Shown: piece by piece, positions 36,157-43,511 of the stretch
How positions within the stretch are numbered: the stretch's first letter is position 1
How the letters are laid out: every line of letters begins with the position of its first letter
Virus record (IMG/VR): IMGVR_UViG_3300012917_000009
Span: 1-43,511 of that record
Origin: a virus
Reading direction: 5' to 3' (one strand)
DNA: 43,511 bases
Notes under the pieces: generated by a model
The model's input: only the letters and a program-made list of their open reading frames with translations
Told to the model about the DNA's origin: nothing
Databases searched by the model: none
Position numbers and translations under genes: made by a program

Positions 36157-38717
36157 CGCGGGCCGGCGTTCTGACTCCCCTGCCCGAGCCCATGCGGGAC
36201 AATCCCGGTTGTTGTGGAATTCCGGTTACTGTTCGCCATCGTCATCGAGGCCCCGCCAGGTTTCCCGTTCGGCGGCTGCAGGGGCGGCTTGGGCATCGCG
36301 GCCAGATCCGCCGGGGACAAGGTGATCCCGGCTTGCTGCGCGAGCTGGCCCTGGCCATCGGCGGGCAAATCTTTGAACGCGATCGACGTCGAGGGTGGTT
36401 TCCCCGCGCCCCCTTGCCCGACGGCTTGATGCAGTTCCGTCAAATGCTGTTCGAGGAGCTTTTCGGCTTGCGGTTTCGCGCGCAGGAGTTCCCGGATGCG
36501 ATCGGAATTCGCCCACTTCAGAAATTCCTGGAGGTGAATCGGCGCGTTGTACCAGGGGCGCCATTTGAGCGGCGTAAACATCAGCGGGGACGGGGGCGGC
36601 GGCAGATCCACCGGAGGGACGGGTTGTCCGAGCGGCATCTGCATCGCTTGCTGTTGATGTTGCTGCATCGCTTGGGCGGCTTGCTGCTGGAATTGCTGGA
36701 CGGCCTGATCAAGTTGCATCATCGAATCTTGGACCGCCTTCGGGTCGGCCATCCAGTCCTCAAACGCCTGCTGCTTTTCGAGCGCGGCTTGGACGTTCGC
36801 CTCGAGGCCCGGCATCAAATCATTGAGGCCGAAACTCGCGAGGATCGCTTGTTGCGTTTCGGGATTCTGCGGATTGATGACTTTCAACTGCGCGGCGTGT
36901 TCGATCGAGGCCCGGCGGCCGAGCGCGGTTTTGGGCTGATTGCTTCCGGCTTCGACGACAATCGTCACGGAGCCTTGCAGCTGCGTCTTTTTGAAGTTTT
37001 GAAACGTGTACCCGCGCGACGAGGTGAGAATCGCTTGCGTGCGTTCGGCGGGTCCCCACGCGCGCTCCAATTCGAGCGCCACCTGATACCAGCCTTTATA
37101 GGCCTGCCCCCGCGATTCAAACGTACTCGCGAATCGGGACTGGGATTGCTCCACCAGGAGCTGCATGGCGCTGAACGCGGACACATCCGAGGGCCGATCG
37201 CCCTTCAGAATGTCGTACGTGCCCATGCCGTCTTGGATGTCTTTTTTGTAGAGCTCGCGGAGGGTAAAGAGTTCCGCGCCTGGCATCGTCCCAGGGACCC
37301 GTTCGGGTTTGCCTTGTCCACCGGCCGTCAAGGAATCCCACTTCACGACGAGGCCAGGTTCCCCGGTGAGTTTTTCGATTTCCGTGCCTTTCGTGACGAC
37401 CCAATACGGGTTGGCGACGCGGTTCACGATCATCTGAAACATCGAGTCGAGTTGATTCAGTTGATTGTGCTTATCGATGACCGGATCGAGTGCGCCGGAT
37501 CCCAGCGCCCGGCCCCCGACATGCTCATACGCCGCGTGCTGAAACGGCCAGAGCGGGCGCCCAGCGGCATCTTTGTACGGCATCGGCCCCGGGAGGGATT
37601 CGTCCTCCAGGCGGAGGATCTTCGGATTCGCATCGCCCACAATCCGCATGACGAGGCCGTCCGGGTAGGCGTCATCGGGTTGTTGCCAGAGTTCGTATTC
37701 GGTCGTGCCCTCTTCTTCCGTGCTACTCGAGGTCCCGGTCCAGCCAAACGGCGTCATCCCGAGATCGTTTTGCAGGGGCAACGCTTTGAAAATCTGCATC
37801 GTGCGGTCGTTCGGCGTTTTCTGCCACGGGTAGCCCTGCATCAGCTTGCTGAGGGTCTCGGAATTCTCGTAATAGCTCCGGGCGCGCCAGCGCAGCAGGA
37901 TGACGCGCGGCACATCGCTAAAGCGGGCATAGGTGGGGGCGAAGGCAATTTCGAGCGGCGAGAGCGCGCGGGTTTGCCCTCGGCCGACGGGTTTGAGGTC
38001 CGAGAGCGGTTGCTGCGTCACCGGATCGAGGGCGGGGGTGAACGACGTGCCCTGACACTGCGGGCAGACCGGTTGCGCCCCGGCGAGTTGATCGGAGCCG
38101 GTGACGGTCCCGCAGCCGAGACATTGCTCTTGGTTGACCGTGACCGTGCCATATTTCGGATCCTGGTCCCAGTACGTGTAGAACCACGCATTGCCGCAGA
38201 CGGTCAGCCAGTAATCGAAGTCTTTCAGCACCTGATCCATGTTGTGCTCGTCATGGAGCAAGGGCGCGAGTTCATCGGCGGTCGCCGCGGCCGTGACATT
38301 TTCCGGCGCGTGGCCATTGTGCCGGACATTCACGCCGGGTTTGGTGGCGGTGAGCATCGCGCGGATGGACTGGACGCCGATTTTGAGATCGTGATTGACC
38401 GGGCGGGGGATCCACTTCGCCATCCGCTTATCGGTCCATTCCCCCATGCGACTGTTGTATTGAATCCACTGTCGGCCGAGCACGTAATAAATATTCCTAA
38501 TCCACTGGCGCTCAAAGATCCAGCGTTGGTCGAAGGCTTCGCGCTTGGCCTTGGTCCAGAGGTCCAGGAGCGCGGCGTCATCGAACCCGCCGGTCGTCGT
38601 GGGCGTTTGTGGACCGGTGGTGCTGGACGTTTTCCACGGCAAGCCACCCGCCGCCGGCAGTGAGCCGCTGCTCAGCGACGATCCGGAGGGGCCGGCCGTG
38701 CCTGGCGGAAAGGCCAT
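36153..38717 (-). CDS. portal protein (P22-type), with internal zinc ribbon
   Basis: An 854-residue portal protein, longer than P22 gp1 (725). The N-terminal third has RRQW-type wing text (QRWIFERQWIRNIYYVLGRQ, WIQYNSRMGEWTDKRMAKW) and RPVNHDLKIGVQSIRAMLTA, and the core has LPGPMPYKDAAGRPLWPFQH and DPVIDKHNQLNQLDSMFQM. The C-terminus is Gln-rich (QQFQQQAAQAMQQHQQQAMQ), then a barrel-like end. CLGC at 199-202 and CPQC at 218-221 form an inserted zinc ribbon. The ring it makes is the entry port for DNA and the tail attachment site. Confidence 0.88.
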   Translation of the reverse strand: MAFPPGTAGPSGSSLSSGSLPAAGGLPWKTSSTTGPQTPTTTGGFDDAALLDLWTKAKREAFDQRWIFERQWIRNIYYVLGRQWIQYNSRMGEWTDKRMAKWIPRPVNHDLKIGVQSIRAMLTATKPGVNVRHNGHAPENVTAAATADELAPLLHDEHNMDQVLKDFDYWLTVCGNAWFYTYWDQDPKYGTVTVNQEQCLGCGTVTGSDQLAGAQPVCPQCQGTSFTPALDPVTQQPLSDLKPVGRGQTRALSPLEIAFAPTYARFSDVPRVILLRWRARSYYENSETLSKLMQGYPWQKTPNDRTMQIFKALPLQNDLGMTPFGWTGTSSSTEEEGTTEYELWQQPDDAYPDGLVMRIVGDANPKILRLEDESLPGPMPYKDAAGRPLWPFQHAAYEHVGGRALGSGALDPVIDKHNQLNQLDSMFQMIVNRVANPYWVVTKGTEIEKLTGEPGLVVKWDSLTAGGQGKPERVPGTMPGAELFTLRELYKKDIQDGMGTYDILKGDRPSDVSAFSAMQLLVEQSQSRFASTFESRGQAYKGWYQVALELERAWGPAERTQAILTSSRGYTFQNFKKTQLQGSVTIVVEAGSNQPKTALGRRASIEHAAQLKVINPQNPETQQAILASFGLNDLMPGLEANVQAALEKQQAFEDWMADPKAVQDSMMQLDQAVQQFQQQAAQAMQQHQQQAMQMPLGQPVPPVDLPPPPSPLMFTPLKWRPWYNAPIHLQEFLKWANSDRIRELLRAKPQAEKLLEQHLTELHQAVGQGGAGKPPSTSIAFKDLPADGQGQLAQQAGITLSPADLAAMPKPPLQPPNGKPGGASMTMANSNRNSTTTGIVPHGLGQGSQNAGPR

Positions 38718-38720
38718 GGA

Positions 38721-38963
38721 TTATCCCGGGCGCCGCGTGCTTGGGTGATAGCGCACGATCTCGCCCGGCACGCCAGTGATGATCCCCGCCGCACGAGCGG
38801 CTGCGAGATCCGCCGGATTGGGCCTGTACGGATGCGCGCGCTTCCATCGGTGGCGGCGATACTGGGCGAGCAGATCGCTCGCAATGAACACGATCGGCCC
38901 CACATTGAGCACCAGCGCCACGCCGGCACCCACGACCGCGCTCAACACCATGGTGTGAATCAT
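38721..38963 (-). CDS. small membrane protein
   Basis: An 80-residue protein with one N-terminal span (TMVLSAVVGAGVALVLNVGP, then IVFIASDLL), and a basic C-terminal region (YRRHRWKRAHPYRPNPADLA). It lies between the portal gene and the terminase cluster. Function unknown. Confidence 0.55.
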   Translation of the reverse strand: MIHTMVLSAVVGAGVALVLNVGPIVFIASDLLAQYRRHRWKRAHPYRPNPADLAAARAAGIITGVPGEIVRYHPSTRRPG

Positions 38964-38975
38964 AAATACGTGCTT

Positions 38976-39257
38976 CTATTCCGTCAGTCCGCACGCCGTC
39001 AGGAGGTCGCGTCTGATTCGGTGGAAACGTGTGTCGAGCCTCTCAAACGCATGGTCGGCCGCCAGAGCGATGGTCGACCATTCGTTCGCCGCGAAGTGAT
39101 GGAGATGACGCAATCGATTGAGTGGACACATGGGATACCTATCCGCTGGACATTCTCCGAGTTGAGGCGGCCCAGCATAGCGAATGGCCCCGTCGTGATT
39201 GAGGAACCAATCGCGCGGCGTCAGTGTGAGTTCACGTAGAAACATGGCGTAGTCCAT
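38976..39257 (-). CDS. unknown phage protein
   Basis: A 93-residue protein (MDYAMFLRELTLTPRDWFLN, HDGAIRYAGPPQLGECPADR, then YPMCPLNRLRHLHHF). The W-x-GxIR...C-P-CP-L pattern occurs in small phage proteins of unknown role and may bind a metal. It begins directly after the stop of the gene at 39258. Confidence 0.65.
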   Translation of the reverse strand: MDYAMFLRELTLTPRDWFLNHDGAIRYAGPPQLGECPADRYPMCPLNRLRHLHHFAANEWSTIALAADHAFERLDTRFHRIRRDLLTACGLTE

Positions 39258-39647
39258 TTACTTCTGGCTTTCTTCGAGTGGGAAGGGTTCCGGTCCCGTC
39301 GTAAACCAGTCGGGATGCGCTTTGAACGCCGGGTCGTCGTCCTCGACATGCCCGAAATCGGGGAGCATGTTCGGATTCGCCTGTTCGGTGGGCGCAGCTT
39401 CGATTTTCGGCATGGGCAGTTCGATGCCGGTCTTACTGTAGAGCACGGACGCGAATTGGCGCTCGACGTGATTGATGCGAACCCTGGCCCAATCGGCAAA
39501 CACGACATCGCGGGCGTGTTGTTCGCGCAGTGTGCGATTTTCCGCGAGCGCCTGATTGAGTTCCGCATACAGCGTCGCGCGTTCATGCAGCGCATCACGT
39601 CGCTCGTTATTCACGGTGTCAAATGCTGCACGACTGATCCACATCAC
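39258..39647 (-). CDS. conserved phage protein, helical
   Basis: A 129-residue protein (MWISRAAFDTVNNERRDALH, then ADWARVRINHVERQFASVLY and GIELPMPKIEA) with a long N-terminal helix and an acidic tail. The DWxRVRINxxE...GIELPxPxI motif is widespread in phages, with no role known. It starts at GTG 39647 or ATG 39644, the latter sharing TGATG with the terminase stop. Confidence 0.7.
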   Translation of the reverse strand: MMWISRAAFDTVNNERRDALHERATLYAELNQALAENRTLREQHARDVVFADWARVRINHVERQFASVLYSKTGIELPMPKIEAAPTEQANPNMLPDFGHVEDDDPAFKAHPDWFTTGPEPFPLEESQK

Positions 39648-41221
39648 CAGAATCCTTCCTGCGCGCCCGGCCCGAAAAAATCCCCAATCGGGAACCCTTC
39701 ATCGCCCACCTCGAGATCCACGCTCTTATCTTTCGCGTTGAAGTCACGCACGCGCTGAATATCCAGCTTCGTCCGATCGTCCAAGCGGTCCCAGCGTTCG
39801 CGCGCTTGCACATCCACGGGACCGACCGACGGCAGTTCAGGCCAAGCCATCGCGCTATAGCGGACGTCGTCGCAGAGTTCGTCGTCCTTTTTGAAGACTT
39901 CTTCGGTCTGCCGCTTCTGGCCGTCAACGCTGTAATTGTCGGCATAGCGGTACGCGAGCATTTGCGCGACTGTTTTGGGCACCAGAAAGATCACAAACCA
40001 GAGCTGTTTCGCGTGCAACCACGATTGGACGCGCTGGATCCCGATCGCGTGCTTGTTTTCGGCCTTGACCAGTCCGATCCCGCGCAAGCCAAATTCGAGC
40101 CGGAGTTGCGCCTCGTTTTTATTGGCGGCCCACGTCACATCGCGATGCGGCGAGCCCGGGCCGACGTGAAACTGCTGACAAATCGCCGTAAAATGGACCG
40201 ACAGGGCCTGATGCCGCGCGAGATATTCATCAATGACGATGAGGCCGCTCGGCGTCACCACCATTTTGGTCGCGCCAAACGGGTGATCGGCACCGGAATC
40301 CAACCCAATCACGATCGGGCGGGATGGGTCGATGTCCGGCCACTCGGGAATACGTTTCTTCAACTCTTCGAGCGTGTGAATCGTCTGCTGCGTGACGAGT
40401 TGGCCATAGATCGCCCCCGTGAACGTGACATCTTCGCCCTCGTATTCCGCCGCGAACACATCCGGTGGTAAGGTGGCCCGCGCGAGGTCGATTTGCGCGC
40501 GCGCATCGGGGCGTTCGGTGAAAATCGGGGAATCGATCGTCTTGAATTTCATCGCCCAGAAGCCTGGGCGTTTGTCGAGGACCGCCGGCTTGTAGAACGT
40601 GTGATAGCTCCAATCGAATCCGGCCGGGGAGGTGGTCGAAATCACGACCCCGGCCCGGGTGACGAGGGAGGGACTTAAGACGTGCCACGCGCGCTCGAGA
40701 ATCTTGGCGCATTCATCGAGCCACACGCCGTCCAAGTGGGGCCCGCGTCCGCGTTCCGGGTCGTCGAGCGAGCGCATCTGCGCCACGGCGTTGTTGATGA
40801 GAATCAATTCGAGGTTGTCTTGGTTCCAGTTCTTGACCCAGTCCGGGGGAATCAACCGGAGCAAGGTCGGCATCGTGGAATCGTGGAGGACTTTGAAGGT
40901 CGGTCCACAGACCCACCAGCGGGAATTGGGGACGAGGAGTTCTTCGCGGACGGCATGGGCGCCGCCTTTGGATTTTCCACTCTGGCGACCGGCCCGGAGA
41001 TGCAGGGATTGAAATTGGCGCGGCGCGGTGATCGTCGAGTCGTGCGTGCGCCGGCAGGTCGGACACACGAACACGCCGGCGCCTTCGGCCATCGATCCGA
41101 TCGTCTTGCAGCCGGTGCAAAATCTCAGGCGTCGGGCGGCTTGGAATGCGAGCTGATAGGGATTCGCGAGCAAGGGCTCGTGAATGTCGAGGCCGCAACC
41201 CGGGGGTAATCTTTTATTCAG
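39644..41221 (-). CDS. terminase large subunit with N-terminal zinc ribbon and CTG start
   Basis: ATPase-nuclease that packages DNA into the capsid. With the CTG at 41221 (CTGA overlap with the upstream stop, AGGA 6 nt before) the protein has 525 residues; the first TTG is 41173. A zinc ribbon (CTGC 35-38, CPTC 53-56) precedes Walker A GRQSGKS (78-84), Walker B GVWLDE (about 165-170) and the nuclease domain starting at VIGLDSGADH (Asp about 308), with further acidic residues in KDDELCDDVRY. The N-terminal extension reads NKRLPPGCGLDIHEP before LLANPYQLAFQAARRLRFC. Packaging strategy cannot be told. Confidence 0.92.
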   Translation of the reverse strand: MNKRLPPGCGLDIHEPLLANPYQLAFQAARRLRFCTGCKTIGSMAEGAGVFVCPTCRRTHDSTITAPRQFQSLHLRAGRQSGKSKGGAHAVREELLVPNSRWWVCGPTFKVLHDSTMPTLLRLIPPDWVKNWNQDNLELILINNAVAQMRSLDDPERGRGPHLDGVWLDECAKILERAWHVLSPSLVTRAGVVISTTSPAGFDWSYHTFYKPAVLDKRPGFWAMKFKTIDSPIFTERPDARAQIDLARATLPPDVFAAEYEGEDVTFTGAIYGQLVTQQTIHTLEELKKRIPEWPDIDPSRPIVIGLDSGADHPFGATKMVVTPSGLIVIDEYLARHQALSVHFTAICQQFHVGPGSPHRDVTWAANKNEAQLRLEFGLRGIGLVKAENKHAIGIQRVQSWLHAKQLWFVIFLVPKTVAQMLAYRYADNYSVDGQKRQTEEVFKKDDELCDDVRYSAMAWPELPSVGPVDVQARERWDRLDDRTKLDIQRVRDFNAKDKSVDLEVGDEGFPIGDFFGPGAQEGFW

Positions 41222-41442
41222 GGCGTGTCCTGTTCGAGAAATTCTTCAGCCTGACGCCACGGGCAGGAGCGCGAACACTGATCGATGCGCTTGAGATGGC
41301 TGCCGGCTTCGTCGTAATGCTCGCTCGCCAGCGCCCCGCAGGACTTGCACGCCAGTTGCCCATAGCCGCGATCGTTCCAGCGAAACCCCAACAGTCGCCG
41401 GATGATGTCCTGGGCGGTGAGCGCCGCCGCTGGCGCGGTCAT
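41218..41442 (-). CDS. small zinc-binding protein next to terminase
   Basis: A 74-residue protein with CKSCG near residue 32 and CSRSCPW near 56, probably a zinc site, and a C-terminal EEFLEQDTP. It overlaps the small terminase gene (ATGA) and the large terminase gene (CTGA), so all three are translationally coupled. No known terminase accessory was recognised. Confidence 0.65.
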   Translation of the reverse strand: MTAPAAALTAQDIIRRLLGFRWNDRGYGQLACKSCGALASEHYDEAGSHLKRIDQCSRSCPWRQAEEFLEQDTP

Positions 41443-42020
41443 TCGGTGGTCTCTCCTTCTAAGAAGCGCGGCGTGCCGCCTCCACTGCCCTCTCGGATCG
41501 CCGTGACCGGTCCACTCGTTTCGATTTTGATGGCGAGGACGTTTGTGGGCGATTGGGCGGGGGCGTTCTGCTGATCGTAGGATTTGAAGATCGTCTCTTT
41601 CGCGACCTGGAGGCTCATCGCTTCCGCGCGGTCGGCGTCCGGACTATCCAGCGCCGTTTCGATGCGGTTCAGGGCTTTGGTCACCATGACGTAGTCGATC
41701 CGATCGCGCGCATCGAGGAGTTGTTGACTGGTGATGAGTTTGCGTTTCCCGGCATCGCGGAGGTACAGGTTCACGGTCGCCGGCTTGAGGTGCATCACCT
41801 CCCCGATTTCGGCGGTGGTCTTCCCGTCGAGTTTTAGGGCGAGGATCGTGAGGGCGCGTTTCCGGAGCGTGCGGTCTTTCAGGGGTCGATGCGGGAGTTT
41901 CGGGGCGGTTTTGACGAGCCCGCGGGCAAACGCCGCCCGGTCGGCGGCGGAGAAGCCAGACGAGGTATCGCCGGGCGGATCGGCCATAAAGTTGGACGGC
42001 TGCGTGTTCAACCTTAGCAC
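41439..42020 (-). CDS. terminase small subunit
   Basis: A protein of up to 193 residues that would recognise phage DNA and hand it to the large subunit. The N-terminal half contains a helix-turn-helix (ALKLDGKTTAEIGEVMHLKP, ATVNLYLRDAGKRKL) and the rest is helical with a variable C-terminus. The start is uncertain: GTG 42020 or ATG 41987 (MADPPGDTSS), neither with a clear ribosome site. Identification relies on the HTH and on being coupled to the large terminase. Confidence 0.7.
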   Translation of the reverse strand: MLRLNTQPSNFMADPPGDTSSGFSAADRAAFARGLVKTAPKLPHRPLKDRTLRKRALTILALKLDGKTTAEIGEVMHLKPATVNLYLRDAGKRKLITSQQLLDARDRIDYVMVTKALNRIETALDSPDADRAEAMSLQVAKETIFKSYDQQNAPAQSPTNVLAIKIETSGPVTAIREGSGGGTPRFLEGETTE

Positions 42021-42073
42021 ACACTAGGGGTCGGGGCCTTGACTTTCTCGGGCAGAGGCCCCACGCTCAACAC

Positions 42074-42310
42074 ATGGAGGCGGCGCTGTGCGCCACGTGT
42101 GGTCGCCCGATGCCGGAGGCGTTTGGGTTTAGTCTTGTGCGCCTGCTCCACGCCGACGATTTCGATTATCGCGTGGACGGGCCTCACCCGTGGGCATGGT
42201 CCCTCTGTTCGGTCGGATGCCTCACGGAGTGGGCGTGGCAGCTTCGCGAAGCCCAGCCGAAGCTGTCGAAATCGAAACATGAGGACGCGCCTGACGGCGC
42301 GCCGATCTGA
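42074..42310 (+). CDS. unknown Cys-containing protein
   Basis: A 78-residue protein with CATCGRPMPEAFGFSLVRLL at its start, then CSVGCLTEWAWQLREAQ, giving four Cys that could bind zinc. There is no ribosome site; TTGACT (42039-42044) with a poor -10 six bases before the ATG would mirror the leaderless layout of other control genes here. Function unknown. Confidence 0.6.
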   Translation: MEAALCATCGRPMPEAFGFSLVRLLHADDFDYRVDGPHPWAWSLCSVGCLTEWAWQLREAQPKLSKSKHEDAPDGAPI

Positions 42311-42513
42311 TGGCGGACCCGATGGTTGTCACGCCGGAATTCACCATGGTTCATAATCCGCGTGGTGACGAGATCATCATCTGGACGCGCGAAAGTGCGG
42401 ATCTCGCCTTCGGGCCGTCTATTCGGTTTCCCGCGTCGGCGTTGTCCGTGTTGCTCGCGAGCTTGCGCGAACTCGCGGACGCGGCGCGTCTGTATCAGGG
42501 TCCGCCCGTCTAA
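42310..42513 (+). CDS. unknown small protein
   Basis: A 67-residue protein (MADPMVVTPEFTMVHNPRGD, EIIIWTRESADLAFGPSIRF, PASALSVLLASLRELADAAR). It shares TGATG with the preceding gene and TAATG with the next, so the three are coupled. Function unknown. Confidence 0.6.
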   Translation: MADPMVVTPEFTMVHNPRGDEIIIWTRESADLAFGPSIRFPASALSVLLASLRELADAARLYQGPPV

Positions 42514-42719
42514 TGCCGGACCTCTTGACGCGCGGACAGGTGGACGCCCTCGTTGAATCTGAGGCCTTGCGTGTCCGCGTGCATCTCGCGCTCCATCGAC
42601 TCTGGACGCAAGCCGTGGGAACAGACGGCTACGAGAAACGACTCTGGTTGGACCTGGAGGCCGCGCAAGACGCGCTGGTGAAATTCGCGCGCGAGGTCAT
42701 CGAGCATCCCCGTGCGTGA
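42513..42719 (+). CDS. unknown small helical protein
   Basis: A 68-residue protein (MPDLLTRGQVDALVESEALR, VRVHLALHRLWTQAVG, then DLEAAQDALVKFAREVIEHP). Predicted to be helical. The short amphipathic helices would suit a protein-protein contact. No family recognised. Confidence 0.6.
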   Translation: MPDLLTRGQVDALVESEALRVRVHLALHRLWTQAVGTDGYEKRLWLDLEAAQDALVKFAREVIEHPRA

Positions 42720-42930
42720 CCGCCCAAGCGATCAGCATCGGACCATCGCCCAGGCCCAACCGGGCGAGCTCGTGCACCACGCCGACGAAAACAAAGCCAA
42801 TAACGCGCCCGCGAATCTGCAAAAAACTTTCAGCCGCGGCGCGCACACGACCTGGCACAACACGCATCGCCCCCTCAGCCGCCTCCGGAAAAGCCTGCGG
42901 ATGGTCGCCGAGCGCAAGAAGCTGTACTAG
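42712..42930 (+). CDS. HNH-like endonuclease, minimal
   Basis: A 72-residue protein with the core of an HNH/His-Me nuclease: PGELVHHADENKANNAPANL near residues 17-36 and then FSRGAHTTWHNTHRPL. The HH-x-DENKxNNxxxNL pattern and the final WHN are typical, but the upstream zinc-binding part of larger HNH proteins is missing. It starts at GTG 42712, overlapping the previous gene by 8 nt. HNH genes beside terminase often assist cutting at cos, so a packaging role is possible even though it is on the opposite strand. Confidence 0.65.
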   Translation: MRDRPSDQHRTIAQAQPGELVHHADENKANNAPANLQKTFSRGAHTTWHNTHRPLSRLRKSLRMVAERKKLY

Positions 42931-43232
42931 GGGCGCATCCAGCGCAGCAGGACCCACGCCACCATCGGCCAGAGCAGGCCGATGGCCAGCTTCGCCCAAT
43001 CCATCGGCCTGTCGTCTTTCTTGTCGTCCGTCGCATGCGTGGCGATCTGCGCCAGGAACAGGAGCGCGGCAAAGGACCAGAAGGGAATCGCGCGCCCGCC
43101 AAGCGGCACGACAAACCACGCCCACGTCGGATAGAGCCACCACGCGCGCCACATAATGCCAAGGAGGGCAAGACCTAAGATCGCGGGAACGGCGACGACC
43201 AGCAGCCCGAAGAAGGCCAGCAGGTCGGTCAC
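42927..43232 (-). CDS. polytopic membrane protein, possible holin
   Basis: A 101-residue hydrophobic protein from GTG 43232 (GTGA overlap; the frame is open to 43343). Membrane spans lie at about 3-27 (LLAFFGLLVVAVPAILGLAL), 35-45, 48-62 (IPFWSFAALLFLAQIA) and 78-98 (LAIGLLWPMVAWVLLRWM), separated by a charged loop HATDDKKDDRP. This would suit a holin or antiholin but also several unknown membrane families. Confidence 0.5.
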   Translation of the reverse strand: MTDLLAFFGLLVVAVPAILGLALLGIMWRAWWLYPTWAWFVVPLGGRAIPFWSFAALLFLAQIATHATDDKKDDRPMDWAKLAIGLLWPMVAWVLLRWMRP

Positions 43233-43511
43233 TCCTGCCCTTCTTCTTCGGGATGCGACCTCAGATATTCTTGCCGGGCTATCCGTCGCCGTTCGATCTC
43301 GCGGGGACTTAAGGGCCGGCCATTGTCGTGCTCCTCGCCCCACAGCTCCGACGGCGTGACGTGCGCGACCATCGCGCGCAGGTGAGCGACGGTTGGCTTC
43401 GGCCGGTTCGGCAGGCCCATCACATCCGAGAAGATCGGATCACCGTGGATGTCCCGAGGTTGCTGCAACTGCTCATCCGCCGTTTTCAGCACCGGTTCCC
43501 CGCCCGCCAGC
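43229..43511 (-). CDS. unknown protein, partial at right edge
   Basis: The frame is open to the right edge of the window; a GTG at 43492 is available, but the codons before it (AGGEPV...) look coding, so this is probably the C-terminal part of a longer protein. The visible part has PRDIHGDPIFSDVMGLPNRP, AHLRAMVAHVTPSELWGE and a charged tail ending EEEGQE. It overlaps the membrane protein as GTGA. Function unknown. Confidence 0.5.
   Translation of the reverse strand, partial: LAGGEPVLKTADEQLQQPRDIHGDPIFSDVMGLPNRPKPTVAHLRAMVAHVTPSELWGEEHDNGRPLSPREIERRRIARQEYLRSHPEEEGQE

Noticed and set aside
36126-38663. 845-codon plus-strand open frame opposite the portal
   Set aside because: Mirror of a GC-rich coding region; Arg/Leu-rich composition, no domain, and the minus-strand portal is well supported.
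42716-43156. 146-codon plus-strand frame
   Set aside because: Overlaps both the HNH-like gene and the membrane protein; Ser/Thr/Arg-rich shadow.
1-43511. tRNA or rRNA genes
   Set aside because: Scanned for T-arm and anticodon-arm patterns by eye; matches such as GTTCAAATC near 35810 had no cloverleaf. A tRNAscan run would settle it.

Overview
This window is almost certainly a large piece of a tailed-phage genome (class Caudoviricetes, podovirus-like), GC-rich, probably from an uncultured bacterial host. I recognise large and small terminase, a long P22-type portal, a scaffold, an HK97-type major capsid protein, a head-tail adaptor, two beta-propeller-like tail-hub proteins, a tail fibre and a set of low-complexity proteins that look like ejection proteins. 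There is no tape measure, tail tube or sheath, so a short tail is the best reading. I saw no integrase, tRNA, CRISPR array, polymerase, helicase or recognisable endolysin. Genes run off both ends and the ends do not join sensibly, so this is not a closed genome.

Layout. (1) 1-2324, minus strand: a replication initiator with a winged-helix N-terminus, a Cys-rich protein, a VRR-NUC-like nuclease and an amino-class DNA methyltransferase cut by the left edge. The initiator gene carries an origin-like array (five CCTWGG boxes at exact 11-bp spacing, next to GATC clusters and an AT-rich stretch), as the lambda O gene does. (2) 2667-10565, minus strand: a tightly overlapping early operon of small proteins with an ERF annealing protein, a YqaJ-type exonuclease, two HNH endonucleases and an exported membrane protein. 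It ends at an intrinsic terminator at 2624-2652 and starts from promoters near 10205-10234 and 10573-10601. (3) 10606-12214, plus strand: a short control and accessory block including a winged-helix regulator whose ATG follows its -10 box directly. (4) 12510-17268, minus strand: small accessory genes, many with zinc-binding cysteines, a compact C5 methyltransferase, two exported proteins, a four-copy GC-rich repeat and small membrane proteins that may include lysis functions. (5) 17265-42020, minus strand: virion genes, interrupted once by a plus-strand gene at 35164-35568. (6) 42074-42930, plus strand, and 42927-43511, minus strand: small genes including an HNH-like protein and a polytopic membrane protein.

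How it works together. The phage appears to supply its own origin recognition and Erf/YqaJ recombination and to borrow host polymerase and helicase. Two methyltransferases and several nucleases suggest modification and competition functions. Genes are coupled through 4-nt overlaps of the form NTGA, and this pattern reveals starts that ordinary gene callers miss: TTG minigenes, a CTG start for the terminase, and a histidine phosphatase whose only well-placed start is GTA.

Family assignments come from reading motifs by eye; no database search was possible. Items called unknown are conserved-looking but unassigned.
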